42,334 nt of DNA from Priapulus caudatus (lineage: Eukaryota; Priapulida; Priapulimorpha; Priapulimorphida; Priapulidae). Location of the stretch: assembly GCF_000485595.1 (NCBI RefSeq), contig NW_014578145.1, positions 60,939 through 103,272 on the forward strand. The letters run 5' to 3'. Position 1 is the first letter of the stretch. Each line of letters opens with the position of its first letter. A program made the translations under genes and the position numbers. The notes beneath the pieces were generated by a model. That model was not told the DNA's origin. It did not search any database and was given only the letters and a program-made list of their open reading frames with translations. Shown here in pieces: positions 10,765 through 20,927 of the stretch.

Positions 10765-10887
10765 CCATTCGTTCGACTTCGAGTTGAATGTGTACAGTGC
10801 AACTTGTGAGGCGGCATCGACAATCTCAGTGATGTAGGGATCACATCGTTGTAGAGCTGCCAAATTCATTCGCAATTCAGCCGCCAT
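10765..10887 (-). CDS. DCP1: mRNA-decapping enzyme 1 (DCP1), first coding exon
   Basis: DCP1 is the EVH1-domain activator of the DCP2 decapping enzyme and acts in cytoplasmic P-bodies. The exon gives 41 residues in phase 0, ending at GAATGG|GTAATC. It includes LAALQRCDPYITEIVDAASQ and VALYTFNSKSNEW. These match the EVH1 start of DCP1 proteins as I recall them (family pattern LAALKQHDPYI...QVALYTF...NQWE). The Met at 10887 is chosen for its strong context (GCGAAAATGG) and position relative to other DCP1 proteins. The frame stays open upstream to about 10950, so a longer N-terminus is possible. No later exon was found to the left, where the gene should continue. Either an intron runs past the elements there, or the assembly is broken. 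Confidence 0.82.
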
Positions 10888-11465
10888 TTTCGCATCTAGT
10901 AGTCCCGAGGAAAATCGATCGGCAGCGCTTTGCACCGAAGCAAATAGCAATGTGTGGATGTTATTAACGCGTAATTGGCAAATAAATTATTTCAACTAGC
11001 ACATTGTCTTGAGTACTAACTTAAGGATGTTAATAGACTGATAATAAATTAGTTTCTTTTAAGTAAAAATGTGAAAATTGACGAATTTGCAGTAAATGGC
11101 GGTCCAGACGTCTATTGGTTGAAATCGTGTAAATACGAAAATAATAATTTGAGTTTCTACAAAGGTGAGCTTATACAATGAAGACGAAATTTGATAGATT
11201 TACGCCGAACAAAATCTTTCTATAATTGCAGTAATACGCTTGTGCAAGGCTGAATATCGAGTTAATTTTACCATTGAGTAAGCATTTACTCACACACCTT
11301 GTGAAAATGCCCGTATGTGGACTCGGGATTCGGGAATGAACGTGTACCGTGCACGATGGAAGTATGTGTGAATCTTGGTGTATTTTTGTGATGCCCGCCT
11401 AATCGACGGCTATGGATACGACAGGTAATGATCTATAAACTTATTCTCTATGTTTGTGACGTTTT
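10888..11465 (-). promoter_or_regulatory. probable DCP1 5' flank
   Basis: Sequence upstream of the DCP1 start on the minus strand. I see no TATA box or CpG-dense core. The role is inferred only from position. Confidence 0.3.
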
Positions 11466-11678
11466 TTATCGGCGCGTGAAACGGTTTTCGGCGAAAGGGC
11501 GTGTAAGTGAAAATCGTGCGTGATCATCATCGCGGCTGCCCCCGGTCATATGGCATCGGCTGTTGCCATAGCTGCTGCGTTCATGCTTAGTTGAAAGCTC
11601 GCTGGCGCTGCGTCCATCCAGATCTAGCTTGTACGATGGTGATGCGTCGTCGGTGACAGCGACCGTAAACAGATCCAT
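11466..11678 (-). CDS. unassigned ORF, 70 residues
   Basis: Open frame starting MDLFTVAVTDDASPSYKLDL and ending FAENRFTRR-stop. It has mixed, non-repetitive composition rich in Ser, Asp and Arg, unlike the low-complexity frames nearby. The Met context is weak (T at -3) and no obvious donor is seen. It lies about 600 bp upstream of DCP1 on the same strand. I do not recognise a family; it may be a chance frame in GC-richer DNA. Confidence 0.25.
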   Translation of the reverse strand: MDLFTVAVTDDASPSYKLDLDGRSASELSTKHERSSYGNSRCHMTGGSRDDDHARFSLTRPFAENRFTRR

Positions 11679-11799
11679 GAAAATAGCATCCGTGTAATAT
11701 TAATTCGGACACACAATCTCGCCGCAGTGCGACCGCTTGTTTTCCGGTTTTCCGCATCGCGTATTTCATAATAGGCACGTATATCTAGACTCTGTTATT

Positions 11800-13370
11800 T
11801 ATTATACTATTACACTGTTAATATCTCGCCGGGGTTCCTGTTTATTAAACGTGGATCTGCTATATTCGGGGCTTTCACTCATCACATCAGATTCTAGCGA
11901 CCAATTGTTGACAACAACAGCACACGTACTTACTTCACTGCGGCAGTAGCATTCGGCGGTAGTGTACACACGCGCGCGTACATGTATACGTGTGTACACA
12001 AGACTCGCGTGCGGGTTCCCTCGAGTAGGCGCGTACGCTGTTCACATCTATCGCTGTATAATAGTAATAAATAAAAGCCGCGTAAACCCATGTAAGCAAT
12101 TAAAGAAATGGATAAACAGAAATCGTTGTAAAGGGAATAATATAAACAAATCTGAGTTATCACCACCTGAATGTTTCAGCGCACTTGGTCCCTATATCTA
12201 TCAACTAACTATAGCTGTAACATAACTGCAGGAGTGAATAATAATAGATTTATTATTATTATTAGATATATTATTATTCATTCCTGATAACATGGATAGT
12301 TTAGTAATAATAATTAATATACTGATGCTAATGCTGTTAGATAATTTGTTATACATTGTCCTGTTTAGTAAATGTTCATTCTTCACGTGTTTATGGTTTA
12401 GTGAAAAAATGATTTTGCTGTTACTAGGAAAAAAATGCGCACCCATTCTAGATTTCAGTTTAAAAATTAGTTTAAATTTCTGACAATTTATGAACTGCTT
12501 GCATAAATTAAATTGCGTACATTTTTTTCATTTAATTATATTATGTTTGGCATGATTTATGTTTGTTAGAGACTGGATAATAACACCAATTATGTGCACT
12601 GTATTGCATTATTATTCAAATTGTAACGATGCATATATGATATATAACACTGCTCATTGTTCTAGTTAATTAAACCCAGCGCGGATCGTACGAAATGAAT
12701 TATAAATATAGGAAGTGTATAGTAAATTACCCAGGTTGTCTTGATTGAACATTCATAGCAATTTCCAACCTATTAAATATATATACCACCATGCAGTGTT
12801 GTAACCTCACATTTTCATCTTACAAGTTACAGCCTGATGGATTATTATTTCAAAATATTGATCATAATAATTTTCACAGAGAACGGTCTGAATGTAACAT
12901 GGTCTTGTTAAAAAATAATACCAGATAAACAATGATACTTGTAATAGAAAGAGGCATAAAAGGGCAAGCATATAAACACGTTTATTTTATAAAGTATATG
13001 ATTGTATAGCGTATATAGTATTCCACGATTCTGTTCTCGTATATATCTATACATCAGGAGTCAATAATGACAAATTTGTCATTATAAACCCCTGCTATAC
13101 ATGATGTACCCCGTACTAGCGATCCAATGAAAAATCATTAGAAACAGTTGCAGTACGAAACACACAAACATTTCTCACTCCCCTCCATGTATCAGATGTG
13201 ACTGGCTAAATATTTTACAATGGGAACAGTGTCACTTTTATCGGGTTGTTAGTGGTCCCTGTGTCGGCGTAAAAAAATAATTGCTTCGGTATTTGATCGA
13301 CTCGAGTGCAAGATTCATGAGGCCCGCCACCTTTGATAATGAATAACAGTCATTGTAGCAAATTGTACAC
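11800..13370. other. no recognisable gene
   Basis: AT-rich intergenic DNA. It contains a small hairpin at 12229-12287 (AGGAGTGAATAATAATA paired with its inverse) and an imperfect AATGACAAATTTGTCATT palindrome at about 13066-13085. Confidence 0.4.
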
Positions 13371-13381
13371 GTGTACGGGCG

Positions 13382-13441
13382 CGTGGCAGGGGTGTCGGGG
13401 CGTGGCAGGGGTGTCGGGGCGTGGCAGGGGTGTCGGGGCGT
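13382..13441. repeat. 3 x 19-bp GC-rich tandem repeat
   Basis: CGTGGCAGGGGTGTCGGGG repeats at 13382, 13401 and 13420, apparently identical. It is flanked on both sides by GTGTACACGTGT-like sequence. Confidence 0.85.
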
Positions 13442-13559
13442 GGGTGCACACGCTGATCATTGCCCCGTGTACACGTGTGTATCCGGCCGTTCTACCCTAA
13501 TTATATTGATTGATTGTAAGATGAGGGGGGTTTTATGCAAGAGCGGCAGCGGGCGTGTG

Positions 13560-13560
<1 letters not shown>

Positions 13561-13610
<50 letters not shown>
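13561..13610. repeat. CT microsatellite at the left edge of block D1
   Basis: Pure (CT)n of about 48 bp. Homology with the second block starts directly after it at CTCTGCCGCACGAACGACTC. Confidence 0.9.
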
Positions 13611-13612
<2 letters not shown>

Positions 13613-13784
13613 TCTGCCGCACGAACGACTCATTATTTATACACTAGCGCAACGCTTCGTATAATCTCACAGGAAACTCACAAACTGCTTTAGAAATGTG
13701 TGTCATTGAGCATCCCGGTAGACAAGTCAGCAACAATGTACAGTGAGTGAAGTACAAGATAAACATAACATTCCGGTTTTGTCT

Positions 13785-14188
13785 CCAGCACACATTTCCG
13801 AACATTTTCCCGAACAAATGTTCGTCCGAACAAATGTTTTTGTCTACAGCGAACAACCTCGTGGCGCCGTCTAGTAGCTGTGTTGTAAAGAGTCACGTGA
13901 TCGGCGTGAATGGCGATGCCCAGTTTGCACAAAAATTCTGTGACCACATATCGGGCTGCTATTGGTTACTACTTTACAAATGTTCCTAGAATTGTTCGAC
14001 ATTCAGCGCACATTGACGAACATTCGACGAACAATGTTCGAGATATCAAACATTTCCGATCTTCAGAAACATTGTTCGGAACAAATGTTCGGCGACTTTT
14101 TTCACCGCACATTGCCGAACATTTTATGGAACATACGATAAGCTACGATAATGTTTTTGAGCAAAATGTTCGGCAATGTGCGCCAGTG
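13785..14188. mobile_element. TIR element, GAACATT family, in D1
   Basis: Left end CCAGCACACATTTCCGAACATTTT; the right end, read inversely, is CACTGGCGCACATTGCCGAA. The interior carries many GAACA/TGTTC motifs, so it is palindromic at several scales. No coding frame fits a transposase. The same element is in D2 at about 25214-25652. Confidence 0.65.
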
Positions 14189-15154
14189 AATGACCGAGCT
14201 GACGCGAATATCATACGCAGAAGTGCAGACTCGAAGAGCAGACGCGAAGACGCGCAGACGCGCAGACGCGAAGAGCAGACGCGAAGATCACACGGTAAGT
14301 GAGCTGACGCGAAGATGGAAAAAACGCTGCGATGTGTCCGCAGATTCATATCTCTCTCTCTCTCTCTCCCCTTTCTCCTCGCTTATCTCTCTCTCTCTCT
14401 ATCTTTCTTTCTCGCGCTCTCTTTCTCTCTCTCAATCTTGCCCTCTCGCCTTCTCTCTGACGTCGATCAGTGTTTTATAGCCGAGAGTTAATGATCTATA
14501 GAAGCACGCGATCGATCTACCTGAGACGTAAGTAGCAACTTCGCGTGTAGACACTATATATGGTGGCAAAGATTCGCGTTCATTTCGGTCAAACATCAGA
14601 CCACAATATTGTTGTAGCCGTGTAGTTTGAGATGGTAGCAACAGTAGCGAAAAACTCAGCGCGCTACCGTTAACAGGAGCCATCGGCGGGTGCTTTCATT
14701 TGGCACTGAAACGCAACCAGCGTCTGTGATGATCGAGTTTGGGAACGTGAGCTGTAGAGCGGAGTTTGAGTTCAGGGCGGGAAGCTAGTGTCTATGGATT
14801 TCTGGCGTCGTTTCGTTACGGTAACAGCTAGAGGAGAGCGAGTTCGAGAAATATATGTGTAGGGGGAGTTCACACAGGAACGTTGCAATATGGGACGGGA
14901 GTTAAAAGATAGGGGTGAGTTTAGACGAAGAGAAGGAAGAGGCGAATTTGTGCACGGCGAGTGTGTAAAGGAGTGTGAGGGATAGAGGAAACGTGAGTTC
15001 GAATGTGATAGGTTCAGCAATGTAGACATACAGCCTGTTCTGCTAGCATCTATGACAAACACGACATACGCATATACGCTCTCCTATGACAATATTTGTC
15101 ATAAGAAGATTCTTCCTATGACAAATATTGTTGTATGTATTGTATGCAGCATAT

Positions 15155-15595
15155 TGTTGCGGCGCGCAAACGACAATAGACGGGCGCGTCCTCCCGCATC
15201 CGCCTTGTGCTAGGGATAGGACGCACCTGCGAACGGGCATCGCTTGCTTCCAGCAAGGGTCCGGTTTTGACAGACGAGTTTATGCTAGAGCCGGTTTTGA
15301 GCCCATATATATATAAGCAGCATTTGACAAGCAGCTAAAGAGAAGATATAAGATTTAGAGTCAGTCAGAGCCTAGGCATGGTTGCCTATAGGCTGTAGTA
15401 TGTACATATATATTTTGTATGTGTAGTTACTAATAAAGTGCTAGTGAAACAACTAATCTGCGACTACGGCTCTACCTCTGCTATCTACGCTGCTGCTGCT
15501 AACTTCTCTACCATTTGCTGACGAGACTACGCTGCCACCTTCTACGCTGTCGACGCTACGAGAACCCGAAGTCATCACACTTTCGCAGTACAACA
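15155..15595 (+). mobile_element. LTR of an LTR retrotransposon, 441 bp
   Basis: Starts TGTTGCGGCGCGC and ends GTACAACA, giving TGTTG/CAACA terminal inverted repeats. A TATA box (TATATATATAA) lies at 15306-15316 and an AATAAA signal at 15432-15437, in the order expected of U3-R-U5. Directly after it comes a TGG-initiated primer-binding site. No gag or pol follows and no second LTR is found, so this is a truncated or degenerate 5' end. Confidence 0.7.
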
Positions 15596-15597
15596 AT

Positions 15598-15625
15598 TGG
15601 TGGAGAATGCGGGTAACGATCCCGC
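15598..15625 (+). other. LTR primer-binding site with extended tRNA complementarity
   Basis: Begins TGGTGGAGAATGCGGG two bases after the LTR. The complement reads as a tRNA 3' end: a 5-bp GCGGG/CCCGC T-stem with 7-nt loop ATCGTTA, then ATTCTCC-A-CCA. I cannot name the isoacceptor. The D2 copy (from 27207) has the same start with small changes. Confidence 0.6.
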
Positions 15626-15652
15626 AACCTCTACCCAGCTAATCCCCCAGCT

Positions 15653-15709
15653 GAAGAAGAAGAAGAAGAAGAAGAAGAAGAAGAAGAAGAAGAAGAAGAA
15701 GAAGAAGAA
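15653..15709. repeat. GAA trinucleotide array
   Basis: (GAA)n of about 19 units just after the primer-binding site, where gag would be expected. The equivalent D2 tract is at 27264-27310. Confidence 0.9.
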
Positions 15710-16737
15710 CGAAATAGGAAACGAGAAGAGAACCTGGCCTTCCAATCGTCCAGCGGAAGAGGGAGAAGCAGACGGAGGAGATGGAGAAGGAAAAACTAAC
15801 AGCAGATGAGCAGATGAAGAAGAAGATGAAGGAGAAGAGAGAGAGAGAGATCTACACGGCGACACCTATGGTAAGCTACATCCTAATCACTGTATACATA
15901 GCCACAAATTCGGAAATAATTTATTAACAGTAAAATCGTTCGCAAATTTTTCGTAGTTATAGCTAGCGTGGTATTCGAAAATTATGGTAACGGCGTACGG
16001 TGATTCAAGCGTCGAAAGTGTATAGTAAGCCTATGCGATGAGAGGGGCGATCGAGACACCCAGCCGCTTCAAAGTATGACCTCGAACGTGGCAAATAGGG
16101 TAAGCTGAAATTAGCGTCCCTGCCAACAGAGGCATATTACGGTACAAAACTCACCATAGTACGTAAAGGTGACGAACGAGCCGATTTCGTCACGTGTCGC
16201 GTCATTTCCGAGTCACGATTGCCGATATACCATTGGGTCGATACCACGACAGCAAAACCACAAATTCAAATTTTTATTAAACAAACAGTTGGCTATAGAT
16301 ATGTGTTTACGATATAGCTTATAGCCGGTCCTATCTGTATTTTATGTTTCGTCGTTTGTTTGTTTGTATATTGTTTCTTTCGATTAACCGATTACTAACG
16401 TGATTTAAGTGGTAAGATGTATCATTGATTCGCCATCCTTCCTTAGCCTTTCCATGCCGATTCGTGTTGAGTTACCGATGCAGTTTGTCACCCCCCCCCC
16501 CTGTGATACGAAAATGTGCGCACATTTTTACTAGACAGCTGCAACAATATCCCCCTCAACTCGTTTCAAAAACGGACTTTCCATCCCTTCTCTACCCCGT
16601 GTTGTGCGCATCATAGGAGTTTAGGAGCGCTTATTATTACTGCTGACGAGCAATTATCACGCCAGCCATACCTGATGCTGGACCGACAGCCTAATCCGAT
16701 AGTATTACCGAGCGGCGATCGACGATAATGGCGCCGT

Positions 16738-16776
16738 CAACATAATAGTAATAGTAATAGTAATAGTAATAGTAAT
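16738..16776. repeat. TAATAG array at the right edge of D1
   Basis: About six TAATAG units. It replaces the sequence that continues after ATGGCGCCGTCAAC in D2. Confidence 0.85.
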
Positions 16777-16997
16777 ATTCATGGGGCTAACTGTCAGGAC
16801 TAGCACCCATTTTGTCCGAGATAGCGTGTACACACTGCAAATGTTTGGCGCGCGCCTGGCCCGGACTAGTTTGATGTAGGATCAAATTTGAAATCAGTAC
16901 GGAATAAGAGTAAGAGATTGAGAGTAATTGGTTTACGGTGATTGTTTTACGGTAATAGTAATGGTGAGGTAACGGAGAGAATCATTTATTATTACAG

Positions 16998-19606
16998 TAT
17001 GTCGCAGAAGAGTACGTATCCTGCTATGGGTAAGCGTTCTCGCCATCATACTCTACTGCAGTCTTCTGTCAGAGCAGGAGCAGAGCAGAAAACCTGTCGG
17101 ACAGCCGGAAACAGTTCACATCCTCATGTTCTTCGCTAAAGCTGAGAAGAATGACCAGCTTCAACAGCAATTTCGAGCTAACATTAGGTTTGTTCCCCGT
17201 TAGAATAATTCGTCGTGTTATCATATCGCGTGCGTTATAAAAGCATGACAGCAAGCTTTTTAATCTTAAATGGCGTTTCACCGATCTCGTGCGAACGTGT
17301 ATCGATATGTTTCGCGTCGTCATCTCGTCGAATATTAGCGTCCAGTAGTGGTGAGAGCTTTTACGCTCGTGTTTGCTACTACCAAGGAATGCCTCCCAAT
17401 GTCGGTAGCAGCGTTTGCGACCGTAAAAATGTACCCGGCTTCTAAATCGACCCAAAGACAAGTGATACGAGAACCCTCGTGGACGCCTCTATACAACAGT
17501 CTCGCATTTTCGCTAACCACGCCATCACTCACGGGTCGATCTCTGACAACCTCATTTTCTTACGCAGGTCCATGGTGAAGCATGCAACTGGTCGGATCAA
17601 GTACCATTTCCTGGGCGACGCGAACAGCACCCGGATCGCAGCTGACATCCTGGAAAACGTGTTCGATACAATTCCGCACAGAGAGAATCTAGTCATACAA
17701 GTATTAGAAACACGGAAGATACCTGCGCTAGATGAGATTGTCTATGCATTCCTAATCATCATGCATCATAATGCATCATGCATTCCTAACCTGTGCAACG
17801 TCCGCGGATACCGGCTCACATGTGTCAAAACTAGCGTTTCTTGATGATGCATTCGCAACGAATTTAAATGTGGGGCGGTAGAATTAGAACAGATGAGAGA
17901 AGATTTAGAGGGTGAGAAATTAGAAATTAGAAATTATGAGTTAGAAGTTAGAAGTTAACAATTATAAATTAGAAATTGGAAGTTAGAAATTAGAAATCAG
18001 AATGTATAAATTATAAATTATGAATTATAAATTATAAATTAGAAATTAGAAATTAGAAATTAGAAATTAGAAATTAGAATTTAGGAATTAAAAAATTAGA
18101 AATTAGAAATTGGAAAATTAGAAATTGAAAATTAGAAATTGAAAATTAAAAATTCGAACTTTATAAATTATAAATTAGAAACTTATAATATACTGAATAC
18201 TTTCACGGCCCGTTACCAGGTGCAGACATACGAAGTCGAATCGGTTGTCGCGAAAGTAGGACACGACGTATGGCCTACCCAACAGCAGTTGTTTAAAAGT
18301 TACCAAAAGAACTACGATCTCTTCAACGACATATTTTACTTCATTCCGTTCGCCCTTCACAAGGTCATTGACCTGTCTGAGGTCGATCGCATCATCGAGG
18401 TGGATGCCGACATGAGATTAATGACCGACATTCGAAAGCTTTGGCGGGAGTTTGATGAATTCTAAAATGAGACAATATTCGCGCTGGCTCAAGAGCAACA
18501 ACCTGTATAAAATCAAAGGTTTGCGATAGCACGTGGGGCTCTTGGGGACGACAGGCTGGGCATGCCGCCACCTGGTGGCAAACCGGGTTACAATGGCGGC
18601 TTCTACTTCATCAACCTCGACCACATGTCGAAATCTAAGAAATATCAGGCGGCGGTAGCCGAGAGAAATCTGAGATATTTAATTCGAAAGTACTATTNNN
18701 NNNNNNNTTATAAATGATATATTATAAAGCATAAATTATAAATAAAAATGTGGAAATTAGAACTTATAAATTATAAATTAGAATTTAGGAATTAAAAAAT
18801 TAGAAATTAAAAATTAGAAATTGAAAATTAAAAATTCGAACTTTATAAATTATAAATTAGAAACTTATAATATACTGAATACTTTCACGGCCCGTTACCA
18901 GGTGCAGACATACGAAGTCGAATCGGTCGTCGCGAAAGTAGGACACGACGTATGGCCTATTCAGCAGTTGTTTAAAACTTACCGAAAGAAATACAATCGC
19001 TTCAACGACATATTTTACTTCATTCCGTTCGCCCTTCACAAGGTCATTGACCTGTCTGAGGTCGATCGCATCATCAAGGTGGATGCCGACATGAGATTAA
19101 TGACCGACATTCGGACACTTTGGCGAGAGTTTGATGAATTCAAAGAGGAGACAATATTCGCGCTGGCTCAAGAGCAACAACCTGTATATTATCAAAGGTT
19201 TGCGATAGCACGCGTGGCTGTTGGTGACGACAGGCTGGGCATGCCGCCACCTGGTGGCAAACCGGGTTACAATGGCGGCCTCTACCTCATCAACCTCGAC
19301 CACATGTCGAAATCTAAGAAATATCAGGCGGCGGTAGCCGAGAGAAATCTGAGATATTTAATGCGAAAGTACTATTTTACGAAATCGCATCTCGGCGACC
19401 AAGAAGTGGTGACGATATTGGGCATGGAGTATCCCGAACTGTTTCACACGCTGCCGTGCACGTGGAATCGGCAGCTGTGCCTCAAGTATGCGCGCATCAT
19501 CACCATGACCCCGGCTTTATTCGAACTGTTCAACCGATGTGACGGAGCGGTGAACTTGTACCACGGCAACTGTCACACGCCATTTCCACCCGAAGCTGAG
19601 TTGTAA
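16998..19606 (+). CDS. XXYLT1: xyloside xylosyltransferase 1 (XXYLT1-like), three exons to the stop
   Basis: ER glycosyltransferase that adds the terminal alpha-1,3-xylose to xylosyl-glucose on EGF repeats, for example of Notch. Exons: 16998-17187 (acceptor ATTATTACAG, donor GTTTGT), 17568-17700 (acceptor TTCTTACGCAG, donor GTATTA) and 18902-19606 (acceptor CGTTACCAG; stop TAA). Phases join: 190 nt, 133 nt, 705 nt. The first exon gives CRRRVRILLWVSVLAIILYC, a basic stretch plus signal anchor, then VHILMFFAKAEKNDQL. The second gives SMVKHATGRIKYHFLGDANS. The third has the metal-binding DAD at 19082-19090, then PGYNGGLYLINLD, HLGDQEV, TWNRQLC and YHGNCHTPF, all family landmarks. The first exon begins in phase 1 with no in-frame Met, so a short start exon lies upstream. 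About 341 residues are visible; human XXYLT1 is about 393. The catalytic exon looks intact. Confidence 0.85.
17890..18180. repeat. TTAGAAATTAGAAA / TTATAAATTATAAA minisatellite, first copy
   Basis: AT-rich tandem of 7-mers (TTAGAAA, TTATAAA) in the XXYLT1 intron. The end nearest the exon recurs before the second copy of the last exon, at 18709-18870. Confidence 0.85.
18220..18697 (+). pseudogene. XXYLT1: disrupted duplicate of the XXYLT1 last exon
   Basis: Same acceptor and coding sequence as the exon at 18902, but with TAA at 18463-18465, a second stop further on (GTATAA where the intact copy has GTATAT), a few frame-neutral substitutions and one in-frame 3-nt difference (an extra Gln after WPTQ). 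It is cut off at the N gap in the KYYF region. Several differences are clean substitutions (KSYQKNYDLF against KTYRKKYNRF), so this is not just read noise. It may be a true tandem copy or a second haplotype placed beside the first. Confidence 0.8.
18698..18707. other. assembly gap (10 N)
   Basis: Ten N between the two copies of the XXYLT1 last exon. A short fixed-size gap marks a scaffold join of unknown true length. Confidence 0.98.
18709..18870. repeat. TTATAAATTAGAA minisatellite, second copy
   Basis: Repeats the AT-rich intron sequence that precedes the first exon copy. From about 18780 onward the two are nearly identical. Confidence 0.8.
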
Positions 19607-19852
19607 CCGAGCGCGTATATGTGCATGTTGTGTCGTGCGGCTCTTAACGCAATTCTAGTTTAATCGCAACGACGTGCATTGTATTTGGCAGATTGATATT
19701 ATGCGTTGTATATGATTATTAATTAAGGAGAAACTTAGGAAAGTTGTGAGCAACTTTAGTTGCACTCCATTTGGGAAAACAGTGTACAAAATATATAGTC
19801 CGCATTTAAAAGATAATATTGTAAATGGCGCTCCGTAGCTATGAATGAGTTT

Positions 19853-19858
19853 AATAAA
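19853..19858 (+). promoter_or_regulatory. XXYLT1 poly(A) signal
   Basis: AATAAA about 250 bp after the XXYLT1 stop in an otherwise AT-rich 3' UTR-like stretch. It fits a normal transcript end near 19875. Confidence 0.6.
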
Positions 19859-19972
19859 TGTCCACGTTGCAACGCGAAACTTTGTTACTGTTTCAAGCCC
19901 CTAACGCTATTTAATTAAGAGCATTTATGATGAAAGAACATTCGAAGTGTATGCCGGGGACTGCTAGCAATG

Positions 19973-20220
19973 TAGTTAGGCAGTTAGCCTGGTAGGCAGT
20001 TAGGCTGTTAGGCTGTTAGGCAGTTTGGCAGTTAGACTGGTAGGCAGTTAGGCAGTTAGGCTGTTAGGCAGTTAGGATGTTAGGCTGTTAGGTTGGTAGG
20101 CGGTTAGGCAGTTAGGCGGTTAGGATGTTAGGCTGTTAGGCAGTTAGGCTGTTAGGCAGTTAGGCAGTTAGGCGGTTAGGCAGTTAGGCTGTTAGGCAGT
20201 TAGGCTGTTAGGCTGTTAGC
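19973..20220. repeat. GTTAGGCA/GTTAGGCT 8-mer minisatellite
   Basis: About thirty units of GGCAGTTA or GGCTGTTA with GGTAG, GGATG and GGCGG variants, immediately after the XXYLT1 3' end. The phase of eight is strict over long stretches. Confidence 0.9.
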
Positions 20221-20237
20221 CTTGTAAGCGAAATGTG

Positions 20238-20435
<198 letters not shown>

Positions 20436-20476
20436 TCGCAGGCCGCATATAATATCCGTAGCTGCCCCCCCCCCCG

Positions 20477-20926
20477 TTATCGTCTACGCAATCTACCACC
20501 GGTTGCTGCCAGCATGGGGGAGCGAACGCAGCAGATATGCGTACTGTGAAGCCAGGGTTTCTCTTTTTTCTCTCCTTTCTTGGGCTTCCTCTGCCTGCAC
20601 AGCTGCAGGACCTTCCGTGGGCTTCCTCTGCCTGCACAGCTGCAGGAGGCGAGTGCAGCAGGTATATATGGTCTTTCAAATTTTAAATTCTTAACGCTTT
20701 CTGCGTCCGCTTCTGTGGCTGGTTGCTGCATTATAGAAGCCATTTTTATTATTTCTGCATCCGCATCTTCTAGGATAAATGCCACAGACGATGCTCCTCC
20801 GTGAAACCTTTTCAACCCTTCCCTTGTGTCGGCGTTCACTGCTAGAGAGTAAGCGCGATGTTTAATTCTATCGAGGAAGAGTGCTGCATAGCATCCCGCA
20901 TGGTTTCTTATACATAAGGCCGTCGC
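20477..20926 (-). CDS. unassigned open segment, about 150 codons
   Basis: Uninterrupted minus-strand frame. The part from about 20926 to 20660 has normal protein composition (CYAALFLDRIKHRAYSLAVN, then EGLKRFHGGASSVAFILEDA). The rest enters a 36-bp imperfect tandem repeat (CCTGCAGCTGTGCAGGCAGA) and low complexity. It has no start Met in good context and no stop near the right side, where a palindromic repeat begins. It could be an exon of an unknown gene or a piece of transposon-derived protein. No family is recognised. Confidence 0.25.
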   Translation of the reverse strand, partial: ATALCIRNHAGCYAALFLDRIKHRAYSLAVNADTREGLKRFHGGASSVAFILEDADAEIIKMASIMQQPATEADAESVKNLKFERPYIPAALASCSCAGRGSPRKVLQLCRQRKPKKGEKKEKPWLHSTHICCVRSPMLAATGGRLRRR

Positions 20927-20927
20927 A

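Larger units (their letters stand above)
13610..16740 (+). repeat. duplicated block D1 (partner at 25008-28363)
   Basis: About 3.13 kb that recurs in the same orientation 11.4 kb to the right. It holds, in order, a TIR element, CT tracts, an inverted ATGACAAATATTG motif (15085-15131), an LTR with primer-binding site, a GAA tract and a unique flank ending at ATGGCGCCGTCAAC. After that point this copy runs into a TAATAG array, while D2 continues into an open frame. Confidence 0.85.

Noticed and set aside
16942-17139. Plus-strand frame starting with a Met near the XXYLT1 signal-anchor exon
   Set aside because: It is in a different frame from the one that reads CRRRVRILLWVSVLAIILYC and joins in phase to the next exon. 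It would matter only if a one-base consensus error exists near 17000.
17335-17532. Minus-strand frame opposite the XXYLT1 intron and exon
   Set aside because: It has no recognisable family and lies opposite a splice-supported gene; probably a shadow frame.
1112-19606. Functional cluster of proteoglycan/Notch glycosyltransferases (EXTL2 with XXYLT1)
   Set aside because: The genes act on different glycans, lie on opposite strands about 13 kb apart with DCP1 between them, and the scaffold shows misjoin signs. Proximity alone is not evidence.
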